Below, piece by piece: positions 20,299-32,876 of a stretch of 64,000 nucleotides of DNA (its first letter is position 1; every line of letters begins with the position of its first letter). The stretch lies in NCBI GenBank assembly GCA_038030265.1, contig CM075943.1:44702001-44766000 (forward strand). Reading direction: 5' to 3'. The notes beneath the pieces were generated by a model. It did not search any database. It saw nothing but the letters and a program-made list of their open reading frames with translations, and had not been told where the DNA came from. The DNA comes from Corythucha ciliata (lineage: Eukaryota > Arthropoda > Insecta > Hemiptera > Tingidae). The translations under genes and the position numbers were made by a program.

Positions 20299-22726
20299 AG
20301 TCAATTGTCGAGCACACAGCGTGGAAGACTTAGTTTCCGAGGAAATGTCAGAATGTTCTTGATTATTGACCTGAGAGTCTAACTTAGTTTTGATATTAAC
20401 GGGCGTCTTCTCGAAGGTTTACGTAAGTATGTTCTTATTTCAAAAAACTATGGAATTTCGGGAATAGGCTGTTATTCAACTATTAATTAAGAATTGTGAT
20501 ACGCATTTTGGCTGCAAAAGCGATTTTATTTAATTTGAGAGCAATACATTTTTAAAATTTCACGCACGTGAATTTTTATTTTTTTTTAATCATGCCTTTA
20601 ATCCTCACGATTGCTTACCGTCAAAAAACGAAAGTAAAGAAAACGAATTATGATTATAATATGTAATTCTTTTCATTTCCAGGAATAAACATTTTTCACG
20701 GAGACGGCCTGTATTACTTCTTTTTATCCTAAATTGAGAATTTACAATACATGGTGGGTCGGATAATCAGACACATATTTTGGTTATTGTCTCAGATTTT
20801 GATATGTTGCTTCTTTTTTTTTTATTCATTTGGAAATGAACACAGTAAATCCATCGCCTCATTGAGTGTTGAACCGCGTAAAAAAGTTGAGGACTCGTTA
20901 GAGGAATCCTTAACTCGAACTACATTTGAAGTGTCTGTACTTACGACGCGACAAACGAACCATCTAAGGCCCTTTCACTCTAGAAACTGTGTATCGCTAG
21001 ACTGCAGCAGACAAAATAAATTGAAATACGTAGGACAGAAAATGTCAGATAGTAGCGATCTTTTGATCCCGGAAGTGTCAGTACCTTAAAGGTTGATTCA
21101 CGCGTCACAGTGCCGTGCCCAGCAAAAATAAAAATATTATTCTCACAATTTCTAGGGGTCAATTCATACTAAAACGGTACATGACAGTGATTTAGTGCTC
21201 CGATCGGCAGCGTAACGTGATTACCACAGTGATTTTTAAAATGTTAAGGCAATTTAACATGTGAGAATTAAAAATAACAGTGAGCACATTTTTCTGAAAA
21301 ATTACTGTCTGATCAACTAATTTGCGTCAACAAAACGAATTCTGCGGACCAGCCCATAACTCGCCCCAAAGTGTTCCGACTGGGCTGATTTTCTGTATTT
21401 GGACTCTGCTCCGGTGGCAGTACAAGCCAACAAAATTTGATGACGATCCGGTAATTTGCTGACCCCAATCTTCCCCCACTGGAGCAGAGTCTAAATACAG
21501 AAAATTAGCCCAGTCAGACCAATGTAGGGCGAGTTATGGGCTAGTCCGCAAATTGGGAGGACCCGTCTCATCACTGTTAAGTGTGAATTTACCTTGATTT
21601 GGACCACGGAGAATCAATAAAATCGGACTTGAATGTTTTGATTTTTATTTATGTTCAATAAAACAATTGTGTGACGTACCATGGAACTACCACCTGCAAC
21701 TTCAGGTCCATAGTGGGCTGCCATGGACTATTCGACGTATATTATTACCTTTATGTATCTAAAACTGTTGAACCAGAAGAACAATTATGAATCATGGAGG
21801 ATTGAGGCATTTCAAAAGAAAAAAACATTGAAAACTGCTTCACTGCTGCTTGCTTTTCGTACTGCAACGAAAAGTATATATTTTGGTAATTATGGGCATG
21901 GACGGTGGGTTTAACAACTTGAGATTGGGTACCTACTCTAGCATTTACGCCTGTATTCATTGACATGAAAAATATATACCAAGTTTTCGTAATCGAATCT
22001 GTAGATCTTTCTCACAGTTTACCAGGACATTCATTCATTTTTATGATCAAGGAAGTATTATTTCACCAGCTTACACACGATGACACGATTTTTGGTTTTA
22101 AGTCCTACATCCTATACCTCCTTGTCAAGTTTTCGGCACACTACAAGTACACGAAATTAATGAAAAACTTCTTGAATACCAAGATGCTCAGATTGAATAC
22201 CTTTCTTTCGACTCATTATTCAACTGTTGACCGTTGTTTACCGCCATCAGGGGTGAAATACAGGACATTTTATACTTGCCGTTAAATATACTGCAAAATT
22301 GCAACTACTGATTACAAAGGTAATGTTTAAAAAACACGAAACGCGGCCAAAACTTGCAAGAAACTCGGAAAGTAAATAAAAATACCCTACTTATCAAGAA
22401 ACCTGTGTGATAAATGATAATGATATGAGGGACCAAATATGGCGCTGATTAGGCGTGTTGCAGTACTCGTGTTTTATAGTGCCTTAACGTTGCTCGTGTT
22501 CTGGACAAATATGGCGCTACTCACTACTGCGCCTACAGCCCCCTGCATGCAAGCATCACCTGCGTCACCTTTTGCAGGATATGCCCCATCACAATGCTCT
22601 ACGATCCGGCCTTTATGTATTTTGAACGGTACGTATACATCTATTTGTTTAATTTCGTTAAGTTCTGTAGAAAAAAATAAATTTCTCTTATTTTTTTAAA
22701 TAATGGGTATCTGTTTTTCCTTGAAA
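20299..22726. other. Non-coding stretch with a fold-back element
   Basis: Only short ORFs without domains. The one clear structure is the inverted repeat at 21344-21549, described separately. A poly-T run lies near 20811-20824. Confidence 0.6.
21344..21549. repeat. Fold-back element, about 75-bp arms
   Basis: The left arm 21344-21418 (GCGGACCAGCCCATAACTCGCCC...) and right arm 21476-21549 (...GGGCGAGTTATGGGCTAGTCCGC) are inverted copies with a handful of mismatches, around a spacer of about 57 bases. Weaker inverted similarity continues outward (ATCACTGT and TGTGAATT motifs near 21165-21190 and 21568-21590), so the whole element may span about 21155-21595. Confidence 0.75.
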
Positions 22727-22730
22727 AGTG

Positions 22731-23044
22731 TGAGGGACCCCCTCACCAACTCCGCCCTATCGCCGAGAGGGGGGACACTAGAGAGGACCCTAAGAGCGAT
22801 AAGTCAGTTCCCTACGAGCAAGAGAGCTTTCCGTTTTTCTCCCATCTTCTCCGTCTCTCTTCATCCGATCGCCGGTTCTGACATTGTCTCATTTATAAAG
22901 GTACCCATTTTATTTGTTTCTCGTGGAAGAATATATTATTTATCTATAATACAATTGTTGAGCCTGTCTTGGATTTCAAGTTTAATTTCCTCTTTCGCCC
23001 TGCTCGTGGGACTCATCTTTGAGTGGGTGGGTAACCCCCTCTCA
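22731..23044 (+). repeat. 5' LTR of the Gypsy element
   Basis: 314 bp, TG...CA, paired with 32877-33189. A TATAAA-like sequence (TTTATAAAGG) lies near 22890. It differs from the 3' LTR by about seven substitutions, a one-base G-run indel, and a four-base GGGT duplication near the end. Confidence 0.93.
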
Positions 23045-23046
23045 AG

Positions 23047-23064
23047 TGGCATCCCTTGAGTTCG
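23047..23064 (+). other. Primer binding site of the Gypsy element
   Basis: Two bases after the LTR comes TGGCATCCCTTGAGTTCG. It begins with TGG, the complement of a tRNA CCA end, as expected for a tRNA-primed element. The tRNA species was not identified. Confidence 0.65.
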
Positions 23065-23383
23065 TACCCTACCAGTTTTGAGTTTTTATTTAACTAAAAC
23101 TAACCTTCGAAATTATTCTATTTTATCCAATTATCCATTTATCTATCAATAATCTAATTATCCAAGTTCAAACTCATTTCTATTAATCCTTTAAGATTTT
23201 AACACCAAGTAGGTCCAAAGGGCGGACAACACCTTTTCCCACAAAAGAAACTACCTCATCGAATTCATTCCTTTTTATCTCCCCTTCTCAATCCCGTTTT
23301 ATCTTTCTGTTTTTTTTCCCGGTTTCCTTTATTTTCGTACACACACAAGGCGTTAAACGTCTCATCAAAATAAACACACAAAC

Positions 23384-23490
23384 ATGACCACCACTAATTG
23401 TTCCAATTGCGCGCGCACATTAGAGGAAGACGATCCTTTTTTAACGTGCACAACATGTAAAAAGGTCCGTTGTGAAGGTTGTAGTAAGTA
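23384..23490 (+). pseudogene. Gypsy gag, first 35 codons with zinc-binding Cys pairs
   Basis: Starts at the ATG at 23384 with Cys pairs (CSNCAR, CTTCKK, CEGC), a PHD/RING-like half finger. It is cut after 23490 by the pogo insertion at a TA and continues in phase at 27247. The leader between PBS and ATG (23065-23383) is untranslated. Confidence 0.75.
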
Positions 23491-23498
23491 AAGGCACT

Positions 23499-23990
23499 AA
23501 ATGCTGACCCCTCTCCCAAAGCTGACTCCTCCAAATAGATCTGGCTGAAATAAGCTTCCATGAACACATACAGCGATGTTTCTAGCGCTAGTGCCTTCGG
23601 AGAAACCTCCTCTTTCAAGGTAACCTGGGTTTCCTAACCTTTGAAGACCAAAGGGACAACAATATGTAAAGCAGTGTTGTGATTCAGTGTTATTCTGGCT
23701 TTGGCCGTGGATGGAGCCCTCTTGCTGTTGCAAATCACTCCTGAGAGGTGAGTCGAAAATAGTATTTTCTGATCTTTCTTTCATTTCAGTATTATTTATT
23801 TTGATTTTCACCACATTTTTGGACATTCTGAAACCAGTAGCTATTGTTATTTTGGTGATAAAGTAGTTAATTTAGCTCCCACGTGGGGGTCAGCTTTAGG
23901 AGTTCAATAAAATGAAGGTGCTCCAAATGCTGACCCCACAGGGTCAGCTTTTGGAGACAGAGAAGAAGTGAAAAGAAAAAGCTGACCCCC
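23499..23990. promoter_or_regulatory. Left subterminal GCTGACCCC repeats of the pogo element
   Basis: Both orientations of GCTGACCCC/GGGGTCAGC occur near 23501, 23520, 23888, 23930, 23942 and 23980, often beside CCAAA or TTTGGAG. They repeat the inner half of the TIR and may bind the transposase. The transposase start lies just downstream, so autoregulation is possible. Confidence 0.6.
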
Positions 23991-24063
23991 TGCTATTATT
24001 GTTGCCTTTTTTGGAAGAAACATGAATTTGAAGGTGATTTTCTATGTTTTCATTTGGTTTTCA

Positions 24064-26534
24064 GATGTCGGATTCAAAGAAAATCTTAAAATACTCGAAG
24101 AGCAATTTGCTTAAAGCGGTCTGTGCCATTAAAAATGGTATGTCAAAACATGAAGCATCGAAGAAATTCAGTGTACCAAGGAGCACATTAATAGCGAAGG
24201 TTCAAGGAAAGTACACATTGTACAAAAGAATTGGCGCACCAACAATTTTTTCTAAGGATGAAGAGGATATGCTGGTCGAATGGGTGAATCAAATGGCCGG
24301 AGCTGGATTCCCCATCACCCCAGGAGATGCTTTCTTGAATCCGTGAGGAAACTGTCCCTCTCCCTAGGGAAAAAAGAATTTGAAAAAACGCTCCCTGGGA
24401 AAAAATGGTACAGTTTATTTTTAAAGCGCCACTCTGACCTTTCACTGAGGACTCCCCAAAATCTCACCACAAGCAGGAGCGCATTACAACCATCTCAAAT
24501 TGAAAAATGGTTTTCTGAAGTGGGTTCGTACATTGAGTCCAAAGAGCAAATCTCCGCTGCTATGAAGGACCCAAGTAGGATATTCAATGCTGACGAGGCA
24601 GCCTTCTTCTTAAACCCAAAAGGGCGCAAAGTGCTGATTGCTAGAGGTTCCAAAAATGTGTACCAAAAGTGTGGGAGCGAAAAAGAAAATAACACTGTAC
24701 TTATTTGCGTGAATGCTGCCGGAACTCTAGCCCCTCCCATGATTGTTTTTTCATATAAAAGAGTGCCTTACACAACATCTAAATCATGCCCTAAAGGTTG
24801 GGGGATAGGGTTAAGCGACAATGGATGGATGACTGCTGAAACATTTTTCGAGTATATAACAAATGTCTTTGTGCCATGGCTGAGCAAAAACGAAATTACA
24901 CTCCCAATCGTTCTTTTCCTTGATGGTCATGTCAGCCACATGTCCTACCACCTCAGCATGTACTGCAGGGAAAAAGGTATTGAACTTATTGCGCTTTACC
25001 CGAATGCCACTCACATTCTGCAGCCATGTGACGTCAGCATTTTCAAAACTTTGAAGGCCTCCTGGAACAAGCACATCACTAATCACAGGTTGTCGACTGG
25101 AAGACCAGTTTCGAAGCAGGAGTTTGCCCCTCTGCTACATCGTGCAATCGATGGGTCTGTTTCCCCTGATGTAGTGAAAAATGGGTTTAGGAAATGTGGG
25201 CTGTACCCTTTCGACGCCTGTGCAATTGACAGTACAAAATTCCTTACTCCCCCAGAAGAAGAACAAATAACACCAACTCGCAGCTGCACCAGCAGTGACG
25301 ACGCTCAGTTATCCAGTGATGAGCTTGGAATACTGGAAAAGTTGATAGGACCACAAAAACTTTTGTTGTTCCAAAGATGTGAGCTATCATCGTGGGATAG
25401 GGACCCAGCAGAAACTTCCCTCTTTGAAATGTGGAACTCTGTTCGAGGTAAAGGTGTTCAAGGAGAACAGCAGATGCCTAAGCTGTCGTCACAAACTGAC
25501 AAGGATGAAAACACCTTTGCTAATGAAATCCATCATGAAATTCTCGAAATTTTGGACGAAGATGGAATCATCACTAGAGACGATCCGTGGATTCCATCTC
25601 CATCAGCTGCTGATGCTTCCTTCCATATCTGTAATGAGATAGTTCAAGAAGACTCTCTTCACAAGTCAAATATAACTTCTTTGGGTCAGTCATCTCCTCT
25701 GCAGCATACCGTCCCACATCGCGTTGAACATGAAAATGATCCGCAAAATGATGAAGAGATCAATCAGATACCTGGCCCTTTGACTCCAACTGCTCAGCCT
25801 TCCACAGTTGTAACAACTCCATCAGGTAAAATCATTCCTTCGCCCTTCAAAAAAGCTTTGTTCTGGCCAAAACCAATGCCTTCAACGAACAAAAGAAGTA
25901 AAGAAAAGGTGCCATCTGCAATCACCTCGGATGCCTGGGTCGACTACCACATCAAAAAGCAAAAGGAAAGAGAAGACATTGAGAAACAGAAGGAGTTGAA
26001 GCGAGCCAAAATCCAGAAAAGAAATGAAAACGTAGCCACCAAATTATCAGTGAGTTATTTTGAAGGAGCTTCCTTGCAAATTTATCTGTCTCATTTTGCC
26101 AAATTTTTACCTACCATACTTACTAACACTCATGTTGGTCCACTTCGTCAAAACTTATACTTATTGTTGTTTCGCTTTTTCAGACTAGGATCGAGGAAAA
26201 TCTTACTGATGAGGAAGAAGTAACCAGCAACCTCCCGACTCCCTCGCCAATAAAAGACAATGAAACACTATGCGTTGGCGATTTCGTTCTAGTCAAATTT
26301 TTAACAAAAAAAAGAGCCGTTGTTTATGCTGGGAAAATAATCAAAGTGTACGGAAGAAAATATTTTGATGCCATGTTTCTCAGGAAACACGGGAAATTTT
26401 TCATTTTTCCCGCAGCTAAAGACGAGTCGAGCGTCCATTACAACGACATTCTATGCAAACTCCCTAGTCCAACTGATTCGGGAAGGAATGGACTATTCTT
26501 TCCTGTTGATCTCAAACAGTTTAAATTAATGTGA
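24064..26534 (+). pseudogene. Pogo-family transposase (HTH, CENP-B-like, DDE), frameshifted, one intron
   Basis: The likely ATG is at 24064, directly after a TTTTCAG acceptor-like site, suggesting a 5' UTR intron. Order: psq/pogo HTH (KHEASKKFSVPRSTL), CENP-B-type HTH (GKKWYSLFLKRHSDLSLR), then the DDE_1 core with FNADEAAFF, LFLDGHVSHMS and ILQPCDVSIFK, giving three Asp ligands. A frameshift lies near 24335-24345. An intron 26050-26183 (GTGAGT...TTTTTCAG) joins the main frame in phase to a last exon ending at 26534, which holds a VGDFVLVKF...Y.GKI domain frequent at the C-terminus of insect pogo proteins. It mobilises its own TIRs; this copy is broken only by the one frameshift. Confidence 0.88.
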
Positions 26535-26936
26535 GACTAGTGAGTAAAGAGTCGAAGTACTTAAGTACCTGTCCGCTCCATAGATAAGTCAGTTCTACTT
26601 GAGTACCAACGTACTTACTTACCAACCTACTTTTTAAATAAATTATTTTTATTTTTTATTTGACCAAATGGCAATATTTTGAGACTGAGCACAAATCAAT
26701 TTTTTCTGATATTTTGCAAGTAATGTGATAAAACCTGCGATAAAACTTTAAACTTAATTTAATATTATTCTTTTTGCTACTAAGTAGGTATTGGTGTTGT
26801 TATTTTAGCAAGTTTTACAACTTATTACCAGAAAACTTTATATTCTAATGTTCAGTACCTACCTGTATTGATTGAAAATAAATAGACTGAATTGAAACTA
26901 TCAAGTTTATGATTTATTCATTAAGTAATTCCCAAA

Positions 26937-27244
26937 CAACGGGTCAGGATTAGGATCTGGGAGGGGTCAGCATAATGTTAGGGGGTCAGGATTAGGTTCT
27001 AGCCTGGCCTGCTTTAGGGGCTGACCCTCCAAAAAGGGTCAGCTTTAGGGGGAAAAACTTAAAATTTTGTTAAATCAATAAAAATTATTTAATGCGCGTT
27101 GTTGATACTTTTCAGGTTATTGATAGTTGCAGAAAGCATTGAAGTTCGAGAATATGTGGAAAAACTTTCGAAAACCAGCTATAACTACCTAACATATGCA
27201 ATCCATTAAAAAAAACCTCTTAAGAGGTCAGCATTTGGTGCCTT
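26937..27244. promoter_or_regulatory. Right subterminal GGGTCAGC/G repeats of the pogo element
   Basis: GGGTCAGG or GGGTCAGC recurs near 26940, 26972, 26985, 27018 (inverted) and 27034, and once more in the TIR. It mirrors the left cluster. Confidence 0.6.
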
Positions 27245-27246
27245 TA

Positions 27247-28515
27247 CCTTAATATAACGGTGGAAAATTACTCCAAGCTCCGAACAGAGTTGAAAGCGAA
27301 ATTACAAAACGAATGTTGCAAAATAACGTTGGATAAGCTTCACGCAATGGTACGTCAGACTCACAGCAATGTAGCGGTGTTGCACCAATCAATTAAGACT
27401 AATAAAACTGATATTGAAACCCTAAAAAAGGCCGCAGAAAGTCACAATGCCAAGTATGACAATATCCAAGCCCAATTGGCGAGCATCATGTCGGCGCTGT
27501 CCGCTCAAAAGCCTGCAGCCCCAATCGAAACTCCTCCCACGACAAAAGACGCAACACCCGCTATAAAAGTATGCGAGGCTGCAACTCTTGCCGCGGGAAG
27601 TAGCGAATATCCGATTCGTGGAACTTCCGATCGTGAAGAGGACCCCAGGTCACTTCCGTCTTCAATCGCTCCACCCACTTGGCCGTCATTTGTAGCCCCT
27701 CTCCCTCCGTCTACTTGTCATTTTTCTCAAATAAAACTCTCAGAGCCTATCCGAAGTTTAATTGAAAAATTACCGAAAAAATTCCCAAGAACCTAAATCA
27801 GTTTTTCGTTTCTTACTCAAACTTCTCGAGCTTAACGAGATCGCCAGAGATATTTTTCATTTAATTTTTTTTCATGTGGCGACCCTACAGCAAAGTCCCT
27901 TATTGAACCAAATTTTTTCTAAACACCTAGATAAATTAACGTTCGAGGTTCTAAAAGAAGAATTATTTACACGTTGCCTTAATTACCTAACAATGACTAA
28001 TTTGAAACTCCATTATATTTATGAACCGCAACTGTATAACCAATCTTTCACAGATTTCTGTACGAGGAAAATAAAAATTGCTCAAATTCTAAATCACCCT
28101 CTCGAGCAAATCCTACCCGCTACACTAGCGGGCGCGAACACTAATACCAGGTCAAAATTGCATTTCAAATCACAACCATCTTCCATTGACGAACTTCTAA
28201 AGTTCGCTCAAGACATTGACCAAGCCCAAGGTAGTGTCATACACAAGTAACTGGCGTAATCGGAATAACCCCTCACCAATCAAAGCGTACAGTACTCCGA
28301 TGAGCAGGACGTCGGACTATTCTTTGGGGCGAGCGGGTAGCAGCCGATTTCAACAATCTTCTCGCCAGACCTACACATATCAAAAAAGGGGAAATGATAA
28401 TAAGTTCAATCAAAATTCATCCCGAAACCCGGCGCATAATAAAACATTTAGTAAAAACCGCTCTTCATCACCCAATGATCAGGTGCGATCGGCGAGGGAC
28501 AAACGTTTTTCGTAA
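27247..28515 (+). pseudogene. Gypsy gag, main part, two frameshifts
   Basis: 27247-27796 continues the gag after the pogo element: a Leu/Lys/Gln-rich helical region, probably coiled coil, then a Pro-rich linker. 27762-28250 is the capsid-like domain (LLKLLELNEIARDIF..., SFTDFCTRKIKIAQIL). 28216-28515 is a basic Ser/Arg/Asn-rich nucleocapsid-like tail without a CCHC knuckle. The three parts lie in three frames, so at least two indels occurred. Assignment as gag rests on position and general properties. Confidence 0.78.
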
Positions 28516-28730
28516 TTTCAAAAGACACCCCTGAAGTAAAAAAATTACTAGAAAATACTCAAGAAACGGTGCCATCTCCCCAAACAACACCAATAAATCA
28601 ACGTAACCAAAAAACCAAGAAGACTCCTCCAAAAGAGTCTTCAAAAAACACGCAACGTGACTGACTAGAGCCAAAAGGAGATTCGATTTTTACCATTTCT
28701 TTTTCCACATCAAATAAGATTGATATTCTT

Positions 28731-31700
28731 TTGAACGACGAACCGCAACGCGCCTTAGTGGATTCAGGCGCTTCAATTTCTGCCATAAGTGAGGTTCTTT
28801 TCTCCTCTATTAAATCGAATCTCCCAACCTCCTGTCAGCCTCAGGCGTGCTCCTGCAGAGTCGCCTTAGCCAATAAACAAATAATTCCAATTTCACAGAG
28901 TGTGGATTTGAAAGTAACTATTGGCTGCTACAATACTAGTTACAAGTTTTATGTTGTCCCTAATCTAACAATTCCAGTCGTCCTAGGCTACGATTTTATG
29001 ACTTTTTCCAATATGGTTTTACACCCCGCAGAAGGAAATTTTTATTTTTCCAACGACCCAAGCGTCAAGTTTAATTTCATTAGCTCAAATCTTCCGTTTA
29101 ACACCAATCTGGTGCAAAGCTTACTAGCGGTTGACTCACCTTCAGCTCTGAATCTCGAGCAAGACCACAATTCATTTGTGCAGGACCTAAAGAATGAATT
29201 TCCCGCCGTCCTTTGCGAAGATGTTGGCGAAACCCACTTACTGAGGTACGACATTCGTCTTAAACCCCAGGTTGAGTGGCGACCCCCCAAAAAAACGTAT
29301 ACCTTGCCACCTGACAAGGTAGAAATTTTGAGAAACATCCTCAAAAAATTAACGGATGAAAATATAATCGAACCGTGCTTTTCACCTTACACATCACCCT
29401 GTTTTCTAGTTCGAAAACCGCACACAACTATCGAAGACAAATCATATAGACTAGTAGTGGACTATCGTTTTTTGAATCAATACCTCGAATACGTAGAATA
29501 TCCCTTGGACCTAATAGATAGCCTGTTCATGTTCTTGTCCCAAGCCAAATACTTCACTATTCTAGATTTAAATATGGCGTACCACCAGATTCCCCTGACT
29601 GAACAATCCAAACAATACGTTGCTTTCAATTGCATTTTTGGGTGTTTCACCTTTTAAAAAATTCCTTTCGGAGTAGCCACCGGAGGACAAGTTTTAAGTC
29701 ATCTGATCCAGATGGTCCTGGGTCAATACAAGTATAAGTTCCTTTTAACTTACTTAGATGATCTTTTAATATATTCTACAGATTGGGACGCCCATAGACA
29801 ACACGTCCGAAAAGTCTTGGCAGCACTTGACCATGCTGGCCTTACAGTCAACCCAGCCAAGATTACGGTGGGAGCCACTAAAATAAACTATCTCGGACAT
29901 GTCATTTCGGAAGGAAAAATAGAAATTGACCCCTCTCGGATAAAAAGTATTCTGGACGTTCCACCACCAAAAAATCAAAAAGAAGTCTCGCAATTTCTCG
30001 GGGCTGTACAATTTTTTTCCAAGTTCATACCCGATCTGCAAATTGTAGCAGAGCCGCTAAACAGTTTACGTTCCCCTAAAGTTCCCTTTGAATGGGCACC
30101 CAACTGCCAACGGGCATGGGAAACCCTCCGTGAAAAATTATCTCAGACAACAACTCTGGCATTGCCCAACTTCTCGAAACGTTTCCGCCTATACACGGAC
30201 GCTTCCGGTGTCGGAGTGGCTGCTGTATTAGCACAAGTCGATTGCAGCGGAAATGTCCGTCCCATTGCCTTTTCTTCTAAAAAACTCAATAAACATCAAA
30301 AAAATTATAGCATTTACGAACTAGAATTACTAGCTGTTTTACATGGAGTTGAAAAATACAGAAACTTTCTCCTCTATCGAGAATTTGATCTTTTCGTAGA
30401 CAATTCCGCATTAACGTACTTGGCGTCAATGCAATGCACTGCCACTGGTCGCCTTGCTAGATGGCTCCTTCGATTGATGCCTTTTCGCTACAGAAGTCAT
30501 CACATATCCTCAAAGGAAAATAGCATAGCGGACTATTTGTCGAGAAACCCGACGGAAGAATCAGATTCTGTCGATCAGTCAGTGAGCGAACCCAACCAAT
30601 TTTTAGGTGACAATCTCAACAGTCTTTACGTCCTCGGAACCTTACCCGAAATTTTTTCTGATTTTTCTGAAAAACAATCAGACGATAAAAATTTAGCTCC
30701 AATAATAAATAACTTAAAAAACAAAATCAGAGTTCCAAAATATGCCCTTCGCAACAATCGTCTAATTTACTTTCCTAAACCGAATAGCCCTAGACTTCCC
30801 GAAAGCCTCAAAGACATGATCTTTCGATATTACCATGAGTCGACCTACGGCTGTCACTTAGGCGTATCAAAAACAATCAAAGCAATATCCGCAATCTTCC
30901 ACTGGCCCGGATTATGGCACTTTGTAAAATCCAAAATAAAATCATGCCTGATTTGTCAACGTTCCAAAATCCCTCAACACTTGCCACATGGTGAACTATC
31001 CTCCACGGTTCCTACAAGACCAAATCAACATCTCTTCATCGACCTTGCTGGGCCTATCCCAATGACCAAAAATAGGAACCAATATATTTTCGTGGCAGTA
31101 GATGCCTTCACGAGATTTGTTTTCCTCATTCCGATGCGGAAAGGAACAGCCTCAGAAGTAGTGGAAATTTTGAAAAACAGAATTTTCAAGGATTTCGGAT
31201 TGTGGTCTGTTGTCTGCAGCGACAGGGCTTCCATATTCCGAAGCCAAATCTATAATGACTTTCTCTTCCAACGCGGAATACGTAAACTTTTCCTCATCAG
31301 ACACTACCCTAACCCTTCTCTCGCTGAGCGAAAAATACGCTCCCTAAAAACGGCTCTAATATCATTTCATAGCGACGACCAAACCAAGTGGGATACCCAC
31401 CTAGGAGATATACAATTAACTCTCAACAACACCGAAAACACGTCCACAGGTTACACACCAGCTGAATTGTTTCTAGGGCGACGATTGTCCACGCCGTTGT
31501 CCATTACCATGGACATCGAGGAATTCATAGACCCCAAGGTTCATCCAGACTTAACAACCGTGTGGATTCACGCGCATAATAACCTACTGAAGGCTCACCA
31601 AAAATTACAAATACAATACAACCGAAAACACAAGGCAGTTACTTTCGTAGTTGGTGACCAAATCTTGCTAAAAACTTATACATTATCTTCAAAAATGAAA

Positions 31701-31874
31701 AACATAGCAGCCAAATTAACCTACAGATATTCCACTCCCTACATAGTCCTAAAGAAACTAACTCCTGTTTCATACGAAGTGAAAAATTTAGCTAAAGAAA
31801 CTGACATAAAGACAGCTCATGTAAGTCAAATTAAGAAATACATTCCTCCCCGGACAAATAATGTGGTGGCCTGA
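28731..31874 (+). pseudogene. Gypsy pol: protease, RT, RNase H, integrase, with one internal stop
   Basis: The protease has ALVDSGASISAIS. RT blocks run from RLVVDYRFLNQYL through YFTILDLNMAYHQIPL to YLDDLLIYS. RNase H has LYTDASGVGVAAVL. The integrase has an HHCC finger (H...H..., CLICQRSK) and catalytic residues in FIDLAGPIP, CSDRASIF and LAERKIRSLK. A TAA at 29655-29657 interrupts RT just before the conserved PFG block; the frame is otherwise open in the same phase to 31874, so a single base change disables an otherwise intact polyprotein. The finger at the protein end typical of chromodomain elements is not evident. Confidence 0.93.
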
Positions 31875-32876
31875 AATCAAACAAGGAAAACCCATCATGT
31901 ACCCTAATTCCTAAAACCCTACACCCAGCGGAAAGTCAATTTGGGAACTTTGGTATAGTACAGAGCTACTCTGCATACCAACTAATATATAAAAAAAATA
32001 AATAAAATAAAATAAAATAAAATAACAACAAAAAAGAAATAAATAAATAAAAATAAAAAACAAATAAATAACAAAAATAGATAAAATGAATAAATAAAAA
32101 TAAAAAACAGTCTATTTTCAAAAACAACATAAAAATAAAATCAAATCAAATCAAAAAATAAAAAACAAATAAATAACAAAAAAAAGATAAAATAAATAAA
32201 TAAAAAAAATAAAAAATAAAAATAAAAAACAGCCTATTTTCAAAAACAAAAAAAAAACATTGGGACAAAGAACACTACCCGTTTATAAAAAATAAAATAA
32301 AATAAATAAAAAAAATAAAGCAAAAAATAAAGGAATAATAAATAATAAATACATAAAATAAAATAAATAAAAAATAATTAATAAAAAAATAAAATAAAAA
32401 TAAACCACAATCTGCTTTCAAAATACCAATACAACTATACATGTAAAATAAATAAATAATAACATAAAATACATAAATGAAGCCAACAACTCCACAAACC
32501 AACAATGGGAAAACAACATCGGGTCTCACGCAACGAACCTACATCGCATAACTACTCTCGTGCCTTCTGGCAACACCAACGAGGAATAACCAGCTACCCG
32601 AACAACAGCGTCTACTTCATAACATATGGCGATGTTTCTCACCCGCATCAGCCTACTACGCTTACGTAATAACGTCTTCCCGTCCACATCTGGCAACGCC
32701 AATCGAAGTATTGTCGACCTTTCGCATGTTGCTACCCAAATGCGGCTGCACGCACTACCTGGGCGAAACCAACCTGGACACCACATTATCCTGTCGAAAA
32801 CTGGCATCCTGCCCACCAGCATTACCAAAGAAAAGCGTGCTTCTCGCCCCGAAGTCTTCCTCGAAGCCGGGGGTGT
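31875..32876. other. Gypsy 3' region: A-rich low complexity, no env
   Basis: 31985-32460 is dominated by AAATA/AAAT units on the plus strand and contains two near-identical copies of ACAG[TC]CTATTTTCAAAAACAA, at about 32106 and 32229. 32520-32876 is of ordinary composition without a convincing frame. The 3' LTR starts at 32877. Confidence 0.7.

Larger units (their letters stand above)
23491..27244 (+). mobile_element. Pogo-type Tc1/mariner DNA transposon
   Basis: The TIRs AAGGCACTAAATGCTGACC and its inverted copy GGTCAGCATTTGGTGCCTT differ at one position. A TA flanks each side (23489-23490 and 27245-27246), the standard duplication of Tc1/mariner/pogo elements. The transposase inside has HTH, CENP-B-like and DDE domains. 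Excision with one TA rejoins the host Gypsy gag in frame, so the pogo element arrived after the Gypsy element. Confidence 0.92.

Noticed and set aside
19857..21089. Short ORFs near 20 and 20.8 kb as possible host exons
   Set aside because: No conserved motifs, no consistent splice structure, and they lie between repeats.
22439..22699. 86-aa ORF just left of the Gypsy element with a hydrophobic N-terminus
   Set aside because: No family resemblance, no neighbouring exons, and low-complexity 3' end.
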